NCBI RefSeq assembly: GCF_000712595.1
Contig: NZ_JOTN01000005.1
Location: 186,001-250,000 of the forward strand
Direction of reading: 5' to 3'
From: Bacillus manliponensis
Lineage (GTDB): Bacteria; Bacillota; Bacilli; Bacillales; Bacillaceae_G
DNA length: 64,000 nt
Shown here: piece by piece, positions 43,423 to 51,258 of the stretch
Layout: every line of letters starts with the position of its first letter
Position numbering within the stretch: the stretch's first letter is position 1
Notes under the pieces: model-generated
The model's input: the letters and a program-made list of their open reading frames with translations, nothing else
Databases searched by the model: none
Told to the model about the DNA's origin: nothing
Position numbers and translations under genes: made by a program

Positions 43423-44553
43423 GTGAAAAAGTATGCAACTCACGTACGTGGAGAAAAGGTGATTGTTTTCATATTATCATATGTATTCGTTATGTTAGTG
43501 GCGGCAGCGCTTATGACGACATTATTTTATACAATGAAGTCTTACTATGTAAATCAATGGTTTGGGAAAGTTTCGATTCATGGGTTTATGCAAGTACTAG
43601 AAAGTGGGAATCGTTATTTTTCTTCTGATTTTTTTCAAAAAGAAAGGCGTATTTCTCCAGGGAAACTATTATTCTCAGCAGCGACTGATATACAATTAGA
43701 GGATATAAGAACTTTAGTTGGGAAGGAAGTTCCTGGAATGTCAAGCTATTATTCTGAAATTCTTGTAGCTGGGGAAGGAACTGATTTTACAAATATTCCA
43801 AATGAATCGAGTGTACCGATAGATGAAGTGACAAAAAAACGTGAAGTAGCAGAAGAAAAAGTGAAAGAGGCAGAGAAAAATCATCCAGTTAAGGAAAAGG
43901 GAAAGAATGTGCAAGGGAAAAATGCAGTATTTATTTATCACTCACATAGTTGGGAGTCATTTTTTCCATTGTTACCAGGAGCTAAAAGTGCATCAAGTCC
44001 AGATGTAAATATTTCACTTTTAGGAGAGCGTTTTAAAGAGCAACTAGAGGCAGAGGGAATACCAACTTTACACGATAAAACGAATATGGGAGACTTATTG
44101 GCGGAAAAAAATTGGGAGTGGTATAAGTCATACGATGCATCGCGAGGAATTGTAAAAGAAGCGATTGCGCAAAATGAGAATATTACATTCCCGGTTGATA
44201 TTCATCGTGATAGTGCAACGAAGGAAAAAACGACAAAAGTTATTAATGGAAAGCCATATGCGAGGCTATATTTTATTATTGGTATGGAGAATGCGGGGCG
44301 TAATGAGAATATAAAAATTACGAAAGAAATTAATAGTTATTTGGAAAAAAATTATCCAGGGATTAGTAGAGGGGTTTTTAATAAAGATCGCAGGGAAGGT
44401 AATGGTGTATACAATCAAGATTTATCTCCAAACTCTATTTTAGTAGAGATTGGCGGTGTAGATAACACCTTAGAGGAGTTATATAATACCGTTGATGTGT
44501 TAACAGAAGCATTTAGTGAGTACTATTGGGAGGCAGAAAAAGTGAATGGATAG
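43423..44553 (+). CDS. spoIIP: stage II sporulation protein P
   Basis: Membrane-anchored amidase/endopeptidase that, with SpoIID and SpoIIM, drives engulfment. With GTG 43423 (GGAGAGGG eight bases upstream) it has 376 residues: anchor helix at about 14-36, a linker, and the SpoIIP amidase domain from about 165. Catalytic residues visible in FIYHSHSWESF, VDIHRD and ILVEIGGVDNT. It stands alone rather than beside gpr, so it may be the second SpoIIP paralog seen in B. cereus group genomes. Confidence 0.9.
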   Translation: MKKYATHVRGEKVIVFILSYVFVMLVAAALMTTLFYTMKSYYVNQWFGKVSIHGFMQVLESGNRYFSSDFFQKERRISPGKLLFSAATDIQLEDIRTLVGKEVPGMSSYYSEILVAGEGTDFTNIPNESSVPIDEVTKKREVAEEKVKEAEKNHPVKEKGKNVQGKNAVFIYHSHSWESFFPLLPGAKSASSPDVNISLLGERFKEQLEAEGIPTLHDKTNMGDLLAEKNWEWYKSYDASRGIVKEAIAQNENITFPVDIHRDSATKEKTTKVINGKPYARLYFIIGMENAGRNENIKITKEINSYLEKNYPGISRGVFNKDRREGNGVYNQDLSPNSILVEIGGVDNTLEELYNTVDVLTEAFSEYYWEAEKVNG

Positions 44554-44575
44554 AACATTACTGTTTCAGTAAACT

Positions 44576-44634
44576 TTGATCCCGTATTAACAGGCTATAA
44601 GGCTCCCATCCTCAAAACTTAAGGGAAGCGAAAA
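44576..44634 (+). repeat. bcr1 left-half fragment
   Basis: Begins TTGATCCCGTATTAACAGGC and follows bcr1 to about GGGAAGCGAAAAT, then stops. The rest of the gap 44554-44879 is AT-rich with a terminator at its end and nothing else recognised. Confidence 0.75.
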
Positions 44635-44840
44635 TAACATAGAGTAGAAAAAGGTCCTAATCATATGCATCGAGTAACTTGTTCTCCTATTAAAAAGGAT
44701 AGTTTTTAACATTTATATGTTATAAAGTATCTTAACTAAATATTGCGTCTGTTTTTTCTCAAAGTTGTTGTAAAAATAAGGTGATACAATCATATTTGTA
44801 AGTCCCTTTTCAATGCCTTGTTCCCATTAGACATACGAAG

Positions 44841-44874
44841 CAAAAAAATCACTCTGTTATGAGTGATTTTTTTG
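44841..44874 (-). terminator. terminator of dinB-like gene
   Basis: Perfect 14-bp arms (44841-44854, 44861-44874), loop of six, with a seven-base A/T run on each side. Confidence 0.88.
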
Positions 44875-44879
44875 TGTAG

Positions 44880-45341
44880 TTATTCAAACAGCGGTATGTG
44901 TAGATCGCGAATATGCTCTGTTAAAAGTGTATGTAACTGCGCACGATGATGGTAAAAATGTGCAACGATTTGCAGGAGCCACTCAAAACGTGTATATGAA
45001 ACACCCCAGTAAGATTGATTAATTTCCTTTAGTTCTGTAATAGAGTAACTTTGAAATGTTTCACGAAGAAAGTGGAAGCTTTCTAGTAACGTTTTTTGAA
45101 TATCTTGGGTAGTAGAAAAGGTGTAACGATTGTAAAATCTATCTAACTCTTCTTTTGAAGCCCCATTTGCAATTAATAAATCAGCATGTGGTATAAGTGC
45201 CATATGTGTACAAATGTTAAAAAGTGAGCGTTTATTATGTATTGGTTGTAATTGTAGTTCTTCATAAGAAACGTGCTGTAGTATTTGTATCATCGATTTT
45301 ACACCAACTTCCAATTGATGTAGGGCAGCTGTTGTAAACAT
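44880..45341 (-). CDS. DinB-superfamily protein
   Basis: A 153-residue four-helix protein: first ligand-type His in FNICTHMALIPHADLL and the C-terminal HFYHHRAQLHTLL with the three-His pattern of DinB-like metalloproteins. Function unknown; the superfamily includes bacillithiol transferases. ATG 45341 with GAGGGGATTTTCA. Distinct from the DUF1572 protein at 37446. Confidence 0.85.
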   Translation of the reverse strand: MFTTAALHQLEVGVKSMIQILQHVSYEELQLQPIHNKRSLFNICTHMALIPHADLLIANGASKEELDRFYNRYTFSTTQDIQKTLLESFHFLRETFQSYSITELKEINQSYWGVSYTRFEWLLQIVAHFYHHRAQLHTLLTEHIRDLHIPLFE

Positions 45342-45512
45342 TGAAAATCCCCTCGCATTCGTTTATAATTAATTGTTGAGAATATTATACCATGTTTAAA
45401 ATTTTGAAAATTCTTGTAGTTTGACTGAGAAACCGAAACGTATTATAGTGTTAAAGGTTATAGAGAACGAAAATAGAGTGGATAGCAATTGCTGAGTTAG
45501 GAGTTTATATAT

Positions 45513-46685
45513 ATGAGTTCGAGATATGGAAGAGATACAGTCATCGAAATTAATTTAAATGCAATCAAGCATAATATAAATGAATTTAAAAATCATGTAA
45601 ACGATGAAAATATTGCAATAATGGCAGCTGTAAAAGCAAATGGATATGGACATGGGGCAGTTGGGGTAGCTAAAGCGGCCGTTGCTGCTGGAGTGAGTCA
45701 CCTTGCTGTTGCTTTTATAGACGAAGGAATCGAACTGCGTGAAGCAGGAATTACGGTGCCGGTTTTAGTATTAGGGTATACACCAAAAGAAGCGGCTATA
45801 GATGCGATTGAATATGATATTATGATGACAGTATATCGTTTGGAAGATGTGCGGTATATGAATGAAGCTGCTAAACAAATTGGAAAAAAAGCACGTATTC
45901 AAATTAAAATCGATACTGGAATGAGCCGAATCGGTTTACAAGAGGAAGAAGTAAAGCCATTTTTAGAAGAAGTAAAAGAAATGCAGTATGTAAAAGTAGA
46001 GGGAATATTTACTCATTATTCTACTGCTGATGAAATAGATAAAGCATATACGATCATGCAAACAGAGTTGTTTGAGAAAGCGGTAAGTATGGCAGCCGAA
46101 GTTGGGTTAGATATTCCACTTATTCATAGCTCAAATAGTGCAGGAACGATGGAAATGCAGCATACATTTCAAAATATGGTTCGTGTTGGTATCGGAATGT
46201 ACGGTATGTATCCGTCTAAAGAAGTTGATAAGACTACCGTTTCGTTACAACCAGCATTAACGTTAAAATCCAGGATAGCTCATATCAAGCGTGCCAAAGC
46301 AAACCGTGGTGTGAGTTACGGAAACACGTATGTAACAACTGGAGAAGAATGGATTGCGACAGTGCCAATTGGTTATGCAGATGGTTTTAGTCGTCAATTA
46401 TCTAGCAAAGGTCATGCATTGATTAATGGTGTTCGTGTACCAGTTATCGGAAGAGTATGTATGGATCAGCTTATGCTTGATGTCACGAAAGCGATGCCTG
46501 TTCAAGTTGGAGATGAAGTTGTTTTTTACGGAAAGCAAAATACGGAAGAAATTTCAGTAGAAGAAGTAGCAGATTTATTAGGGACAATTAATTATGAAGT
46601 AACTTGTATGTTAGACCGTAGAATTCCGCGTATCTATAAAGAAAATGGTGAAGTTGTTGCTGTTGTAAATACATTAAGAAAATAA
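45513..46685 (+). CDS. alr: alanine racemase
   Basis: PLP-dependent interconversion of L- and D-alanine for peptidoglycan. 390 residues. PLP lysine is Lys41 in AAVKANGYGHG. Other fingerprints: KIDTGMSRIGLQ, IHSSNSAGTMEM, RVGIGMYGMYPS, VSYGNTYVT (catalytic Tyr) and RVCMDQLMLDVT. Two racemases occur in the B. cereus group, and the context (yitT, MocR) does not show which this is. Ribosome site TTAGGAGTTTATAT. Confidence 0.95.
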   Translation: MSSRYGRDTVIEINLNAIKHNINEFKNHVNDENIAIMAAVKANGYGHGAVGVAKAAVAAGVSHLAVAFIDEGIELREAGITVPVLVLGYTPKEAAIDAIEYDIMMTVYRLEDVRYMNEAAKQIGKKARIQIKIDTGMSRIGLQEEEVKPFLEEVKEMQYVKVEGIFTHYSTADEIDKAYTIMQTELFEKAVSMAAEVGLDIPLIHSSNSAGTMEMQHTFQNMVRVGIGMYGMYPSKEVDKTTVSLQPALTLKSRIAHIKRAKANRGVSYGNTYVTTGEEWIATVPIGYADGFSRQLSSKGHALINGVRVPVIGRVCMDQLMLDVTKAMPVQVGDEVVFYGKQNTEEISVEEVADLLGTINYEVTCMLDRRIPRIYKENGEVVAVVNTLRK

Positions 46686-46719
46686 AAAGAAGAATGGGCT
46701 GCCATTCTTCTTTTTATTT
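46684..46719 (+). terminator. terminator after alr
   Basis: Perfect 14-bp arms (46684-46697, 46702-46715) with a 4-base loop and T-run. Confidence 0.9.
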
Positions 46720-46790
46720 TTTATCTACTCAATGGGCTATGCCCTTCACGTTCCTTGAAAAAGGAGTATTCTTGGCTAAATAGATAAAAA
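46717..46790. repeat. 74-bp element bounded by inverted TTTTTATCTA
   Basis: TTTTTATCTA and TAGATAAAAA flank an interior with GGGCTATGCCC. It could be another small interspersed repeat, but only this copy is in the window. Confidence 0.3.
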
Positions 46791-46809
46791 GTGTACATGT
46801 AAACATCCC

Positions 46810-46971
46810 TCAAACAGTGTAGCGACGAGTCCACCTTTTATTTCTTACTGTTAAACAAATGTTTTCGAAAGGCGTATTTTCTTGTGATGGGATTTGTTGT
46901 TTACTAAATACAATTAATTGTTCGCAAATATATTTGCTATCTGTTTCGATCCACTCATTATGTATTTGCAC
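46810..46971 (-). CDS. possible small protein (53 aa)
   Basis: GTG 46971 opens a frame MQIHNEWIETDSKYICEQLI...NKRWTRRYTV with plausible codon use and a TATAAT box about 35 bp upstream. The ribosome site (AAAGAGTAATAG) is weak. The open frame extends further upstream without better starts. Family not recognised. Confidence 0.35.
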   Translation of the reverse strand: MQIHNEWIETDSKYICEQLIVFSKQQIPSQENTPFENICLTVRNKRWTRRYTV

Positions 46972-47144
46972 AACTATTACTCTTTTTGAAATTTGATATG
47001 TATTATACAACAAGAGAAGGGAGAGTATGTTAAAAATATGACAATATACGTTTTGAATTTGCATAATAAGTCGCTTTCTTTGTAGTTTTCGTAAATGTTT
47101 TATATAATAAATATAAGAAAATATATATGTTTTGGGGGGATTGA

Positions 47145-47990
47145 ATGAAAAAGGTATTAGAATATGTAATGTTAACGGTTGGATCCATCATTGTAGCTGG
47201 AGCGTTAGAATTAATTTTAGCGCCAAATGGTTTAGTAGACGGTGGGGTTACGGCGATTGCGATTATGGCAAATAAAGTAGCTGGCTTGCCACTATATGGC
47301 GTGTTTTTAGGAATTAACATTCCAATATTGCTATTTACAGCAAAAGTAATGGGAAAGAAATTTTTCATTCGTACAGCGTATGCAAATATTATTACAACAA
47401 TTGGATTAGTATATTTAAAGCCTTTTCCAGCAATTACAACATCTGAATTGCTAATTGTTTTATATGGTGGTGTATTGTTTGGGGTCGGTGTAGGAATTGT
47501 TGTAAAGATGGGCGGGGCCATTGACGGGTCAGAAATGTTAGCCGTTTGGATGAATAAACATTTTAAAGTTCCAATTAGTACATTTTTAATGGCAGTAAAT
47601 GCTGTGATTTTTGTATTTGTAGCAATTTTATTTTCCGTTGAACAAGCGATGTTTTCATTGGCGATCTTTTATATCGTAACAAAAATGATTGATTTCATTT
47701 TAGATGGTATTAATCAAGGTAAGAGTGTCATGATTATATCAAATAAAAGTGAAGAAATTGGTCAGTTATTGATGAAAGAGTTTGAACTCTCTGTTACGTA
47801 TCTACATGGAGAAGGTGGTTTTTTAGGAGAACAACGAAAGATCATTTATTGTATTACAAACCGATTTATGTATCCAAAAATGAAAGATCTCGTTCTCTCT
47901 GTAGATCCAAGTGCGATATTAGAAGCTTCGTTTTCAACAGAAACAACTGGTGTGAAGCGAAAAGGTGCAGTTTCTCGTTCAGCTAAATAA
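47145..47990 (+). CDS. YitT-family membrane protein (DUF161/DUF2179)
   Basis: A 281-residue protein with five to six N-terminal helices (VGSIIVAGALELILAPNGLVDGGVTAI; GVGVGIVVKMGGAIDGSEMLAVWM) and a C-terminal cytosolic DUF2179 domain (SVMIISNKSEEIGQLLMKE...GGFLGEQRKIIYCIT). Members are widespread in Firmicutes with no settled function. Ribosome site TTTGGGGGGATTG. Followed by a terminator into which bcr1 has inserted. Confidence 0.92.
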   Translation: MKKVLEYVMLTVGSIIVAGALELILAPNGLVDGGVTAIAIMANKVAGLPLYGVFLGINIPILLFTAKVMGKKFFIRTAYANIITTIGLVYLKPFPAITTSELLIVLYGGVLFGVGVGIVVKMGGAIDGSEMLAVWMNKHFKVPISTFLMAVNAVIFVFVAILFSVEQAMFSLAIFYIVTKMIDFILDGINQGKSVMIISNKSEEIGQLLMKEFELSVTYLHGEGGFLGEQRKIIYCITNRFMYPKMKDLVLSVDPSAILEASFSTETTGVKRKGAVSRSAK

Positions 47991-47996
47991 AATGTA

Positions 47997-48034
47997 AAAA
48001 GAGTCGCTCAAAATTTTGAGACGACTCTTTTTTG
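47997..48034 (+). terminator. terminator after yitT-like gene
   Basis: Arms of 17-18 bases with one mismatch, self-complementary centre CTCAAAATTTTGAG, then TTTTTT just before the bcr1 boundary. Confidence 0.85.
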
Positions 48035-48192
48035 TTTATCCCGCATTACCGGGCTGTAAGACTTCTATCTCAAAACTTGAGGAAAGCGAAGAAGTTTAGG
48101 TAAGAGATAAACAGCCTGTAAAAGTCTGATTGGTCGGGCTAACACTCAGTGAGGTATGGAGAAAACCCCCGCTGAGTAAAGTTTTACTTTAG
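48035..48192 (+). repeat. bcr1 repeat, full-length copy
   Basis: Left TTTAT 48035-48039, right TTTAG 48188-48192. Right stem CACTCAGTGAGG / CCCCGCTGAGT. Its right end overlaps the stop codon of the MocR gene. Confidence 0.92.
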
Positions 48193-49583
48193 GACCATGC
48201 TTCTTTTAATAATGTAATGGCATTAGAGATTTCATCTTCCTGGATTCCTCCAAATCCAAGTAACACATAAGATTCCTTTTGTAAATGACCAGTGATGTCA
48301 TAAAGAGAAAGGGGATATACCTTTACATTCTTTTTAGCTGAAGACTGAACCAGCTCTTTTTCGGTCATGCCGTTATGAACTTGCAAAACGATATGTAGGC
48401 CAGATTGAGAGCCGATAATCCGGACGAATTGTCCGAGTTCGTCTTCAATGGCTGAAATTAAACGCTGGTGTTTTCTTTTATATACTGTGCGAATACGATT
48501 TAAATGACGCTCCCAATACCCATGCTTCATAAATTCAGAAAAGGCAAGTTGCTGTATTTTTGGTACTGTTTGTTTAATAATTATGCCGCGCTCCTTATAA
48601 ATGCATAGTAAATCGCTAGGTAAAACGAGATAGCTCATCCGGATAGACGGCAAAAATGATTTTGAAAATGTTCCGGCGTATATAACACGATTGTTTCGAT
48701 CTAATCCTTGTAAGGAAGGAATCGGTTTCCCAACGTAACGAAACTCCCCATCATAGTCATCCTCTATAATATAACCTTGTGTTTCATTTGCCCACTTTAA
48801 TAGCTTCATTCTTTCAGAAAGTGGCATAATCATTCCAAATGGGAATTGGTGAGAAGGTGTTACATACACAATATTTGCTCCACTTTTATATAAATCTGTA
48901 ATACAAATCCCTTTATCGTGTAAAGGAATTGGATGGATGGGTAAGTTGTAACTCTCTAGCACCGCCCTCACGCGGTGAAACCCCGGGTTCTCCATTCCAT
49001 ATTTATAATTATTAGGAAACAATTGTACTAATAGAGAAAGTAATTGCTGCGTACCAGCTCCAATAATGATTTGTTCTGGAGTAGAGCAAACACCACGGGA
49101 TTTATATAAGTATTGTGAAATTTCATTTCGAAGCTGCCACTCACCTTGAGGGTCTTCGTTCGTAAATAACTCACTTTCATATTGTAAGAATGAATGTGAC
49201 ATGATTTTTCGCCAAGTTGATAAAGGGAATGAATTTGTATCAATACTACCGTGATGAAAATCATAACGAAATGTTTCTGTAGGCATTGGTACAATTGTAG
49301 TTTGTCCCGCGTTGTTCTCATTTTGCTGTACACTATAATCTACACGGGAAACAAATAAACCACGTTTTGGTTTACTTTCTGCATAGCCTTCCGCAATGAG
49401 TTGTTGATAGGCACACTCTACCGTATTTCTGCTTACGCCAAGTTGTAAAGATAAGTTACGGTGAGAGGGGAGGCGGCTACCTACTTTGATATTTCCATTC
49501 CAAATTTCTTGTTTAATATGCTGATAAATTTGCATGTACAATGGTATTTTACTTGTTGTTTGTAACGAAATAGCGAGCTCCAT
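48189..49583 (-). CDS. MocR/GabR-type regulator (GntR HTH + aminotransferase-like)
   Basis: A 464-residue fusion: GntR winged helix at 1-75 (IPLYMQIYQHIKQEIWNGNI...SRNTVECAYQQLIAEGY), linker, and a class I aminotransferase-like domain with the PLP-binding Lys in AGTFSKSFLPSIRMSY and ENPGFHRVR, IIEDDYDGEFRY. Such regulators sense PLP or a PLP adduct and control vitamin B6, GABA or neighbouring genes. It is divergent from a GNAT gene, the likely target. Ribosome site AGGAGGGACATAACA. The stop TAA lies in bcr1. Confidence 0.9.
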   Translation of the reverse strand: MELAISLQTTSKIPLYMQIYQHIKQEIWNGNIKVGSRLPSHRNLSLQLGVSRNTVECAYQQLIAEGYAESKPKRGLFVSRVDYSVQQNENNAGQTTIVPMPTETFRYDFHHGSIDTNSFPLSTWRKIMSHSFLQYESELFTNEDPQGEWQLRNEISQYLYKSRGVCSTPEQIIIGAGTQQLLSLLVQLFPNNYKYGMENPGFHRVRAVLESYNLPIHPIPLHDKGICITDLYKSGANIVYVTPSHQFPFGMIMPLSERMKLLKWANETQGYIIEDDYDGEFRYVGKPIPSLQGLDRNNRVIYAGTFSKSFLPSIRMSYLVLPSDLLCIYKERGIIIKQTVPKIQQLAFSEFMKHGYWERHLNRIRTVYKRKHQRLISAIEDELGQFVRIIGSQSGLHIVLQVHNGMTEKELVQSSAKKNVKVYPLSLYDITGHLQKESYVLLGFGGIQEDEISNAITLLKEAWS

Positions 49584-49599
49584 TGTTATGTCCCTCCTA

Positions 49600-49634
49600 A
49601 ACTGGCACTATAAAAAAGTTATGAACTGTCACTT
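49600..49634. promoter_or_regulatory. direct repeats between MocR and GNAT genes
   Basis: AACTGGCACTA (49600-49610) and AACTGTCACTT (49624-49634) are 24 bp apart, with AT-rich DNA between. MocR proteins typically bind two direct repeats in the divergent promoter region. Confidence 0.6.
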
Positions 49635-49706
49635 TCGGAAAAGGCAGAATCTTTTTACTATGAGTATAGAACATCTTGAATATTTTATAAACTATAGGAG
49701 GGAAAT

Positions 49707-50132
49707 ATGATGTATGTACAAGAGGTAAAAACCGTAAAGCAGTTTGAAGAGGTATTTCCAGTTTTAAAGCAATTACGAACGAATCTTTCAGAAGAAGAAG
49801 CGCTTTCGCTTTGGGATAGGATGAAAGAAGAGAGGTACCAATTATTTGCGATGTATAATGAACAGAAGGAAGTTGTCACACTTGCAGGGATAGGGATTTG
49901 CATAAATTTTTATCATGAAAAACATGTTTTTTTATATGACCTTATTACAGCGGAAGCCCATCGTTCAAAAGGATATGGAGAGAAAATGCTATCACACATT
50001 GAAGTATGGGGAAGAGAGCATGGTTGTTCATCTGTTGTGTTAACTTCAGCATTTCCAAGAATAGACGCTCATCGCTTTTATGAAAGAGAAGGGTATGAAA
50101 AAGCAAGCTACTCATTTAGGAAACAAATTTAA
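49707..50132 (+). CDS. GNAT acetyltransferase
   Basis: A 141-residue acetyltransferase with LYDLITAEAHRSKGYGEKML (acetyl-CoA loop) and a C-terminal FPRIDAHRFYEREGYEKASYSF. ATG 49707 or 49710 after ATAGGAGGGAAAT. Its divergence from the MocR gene suggests that regulator controls it. Substrate unknown. An inverted bcr1 remnant starts 7 bp after the stop. Confidence 0.88.
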   Translation: MMYVQEVKTVKQFEEVFPVLKQLRTNLSEEEALSLWDRMKEERYQLFAMYNEQKEVVTLAGIGICINFYHEKHVFLYDLITAEAHRSKGYGEKMLSHIEVWGREHGCSSVVLTSAFPRIDAHRFYEREGYEKASYSFRKQI

Positions 50133-50138
50133 AGGTAA

Positions 50139-50197
50139 ATAAAGTGAAAATTCAATCAGCGGGAGGGTTCTCCATCCCCCGCAAATAGCGGGATAAA
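50139..50197 (-). repeat. bcr1 remnant (59 bp), inverted
   Basis: ATAAA at 50139-50143 and 50193-50197, retaining only the two ends and part of the right hairpin (ATCAGCGGGAGGG, CCATCCCCCGC). Confidence 0.8.
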
Positions 50198-50232
50198 AAG
50201 GTAATCTTGCGTTGGAGATTGCCTTTTTATTT
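50194..50232 (-). terminator. terminator of the minus-strand small gene
   Basis: AAAAAGGTAATCT pairs with AGATTGCCTTTTT with one wobble. The outer A-run coincides with the bcr1 boundary. Confidence 0.75.
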
Positions 50233-50376
50233 TATGTAGAAATAGAAGAACGTTTTCTATCATTTTGAGCATGTACATATGTAACAGAATTTTGTTCATT
50301 TATCATATTTTTTATGAGACGTACTCGTATCATATGTCCAGAGCGTAATCCCTTGCTATATGCGACTTCAATACAT
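50232..50376 (-). pseudogene. small gene apparently frameshifted near its start
   Basis: A perfect AAAGGAGGAA site precedes ATG 50376, but that frame stops after two codons (ATG TAT TGA). The coding-like frame (IEVAYSKGLRSGHMIRVRLI...DRKRSSIST) is entered only by a shift. Loss of two bases in a TA run (ATGTATATTGAA to ATGTATTGAA) would explain it. A proper terminator follows. Alternatively the start is ATG MIRVRLIKN further in. No family recognised. Confidence 0.4.
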
Positions 50377-50768
50377 TGTTTGTTATGTTCCTCCTTTATA
50401 TAATCATCATTCAAAGTATTTGCAGGGTAGATAGTATTGATAAACAAGCAATAGGAAATAAATATACTCGTTTTTCATTTGTAAATAAAGGTGGGAGTGT
50501 CCATCATATGAGTAGTGTAAATACTGTGATGATTGCTTGTAATAATGAAAAAAGTAGTTTTTTAGCATAATATATCCTGAATGTTGTTTACAATATTATA
50601 CAATATCTTCGGGATTTATTTTCAGAAAAGTTAAAAACTTATTAGGTTTTTCAGGCGAAAAAGTTAGATTTAGCAGTTATTATTTTTCTATTACGATATT
50701 ATGAATATCCAATATATAGGATTTATTTAGAAAAAGATGTAATTTTTGTTTTAATTTTTGGTACTTAT

Positions 50769-50777
50769 TGCTATAAT
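50769..50777 (+). promoter_or_regulatory. extended -10 promoter of the type VII locus
   Basis: TGCTATAAT, 60 bp upstream of esxA; the -35 is poor. The gap 50377-50837 otherwise contains AT-rich DNA and a short frame (MSSVNTVMIACNNEKSSFLA, ATG near 50508) with no supporting evidence. Confidence 0.5.
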
Positions 50778-50837
50778 TATGTCGTGAAATTGAAAAATAT
50801 TTTACGATTTTATTAAATTGATAGGGGGAAATAAAAA

Positions 50838-51134
50838 ATGGCTGGACAAATTCGTATGAGCCCAGAAGAATTAAAGGACAAAGCGAGACGTTATGGAGAT
50901 GGTTCACAAAAGGTGCGCGATGTTCTTCAAGATTTAAAGAGACTACAAAATGATTTGAGAACGCAGTGGGAAGGTCAAGCGTTTGATGGATTCGATCGTC
51001 AGTTCACTGATTTAGAGCCAAAGGTAAATAACTTTGCACAACTATTAGAAGATATTCAAACGCAGTTAACGAAAACTGCAGATGCTGTTGCAGCACATGA
51101 CCAAGAGCTATCTAAAAACTTCGGTCTTAACTAA
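50838..51134 (+). CDS. esxA: WXG100 protein EsxA/YukE
   Basis: A 98-residue secreted helical-hairpin protein, the conserved structural substrate of type VIIb secretion. The turn motif is WEG at 44-46 (RTQWEGQAFDGFDRQF). N-terminal IRMSPEELKDKARRYGDGS is typical of the EsxA/YukE orthologs rather than effector-type WXG100 proteins. Strong site TAGGGGGAAATAAAA. First gene of the locus; a hairpin separates it from esaA. Confidence 0.95.
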   Translation: MAGQIRMSPEELKDKARRYGDGSQKVRDVLQDLKRLQNDLRTQWEGQAFDGFDRQFTDLEPKVNNFAQLLEDIQTQLTKTADAVAAHDQELSKNFGLN

Positions 51135-51163
51135 TTAAAAGACAAGCTATGAAAGATATACGC

Positions 51164-51196
51164 ATCAGCCATACGACCTTAGGTTGCATGGCTGAT
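51164..51196 (+). terminator. hairpin between esxA and esaA, likely attenuator
   Basis: Arms 51164-51179 and 51181-51196 form a long stem with two non-canonical pairs; TTTCTTCTTT follows. A partial terminator here would give more esxA than membrane-component message. Confidence 0.65.
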
Positions 51197-51258
51197 TTCT
51201 TCTTTAAAGAAATATTAACAATAGACAATGAATTTTTTCATTGCAGGAGTGATACAAC

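Noticed and set aside
47030-47521. 163-codon minus-strand frame
   Set aside because: Antisense to the start of the yitT-like gene; no start signals and a non-protein-like composition.
1177-50197. bcr1 copies as integron attC sites or phage attachment sites
   Set aside because: There is no integrase nearby. The TTTAT boundaries, size and two-hairpin structure fit bcr1, and copies lie in both orientations scattered between unrelated genes.
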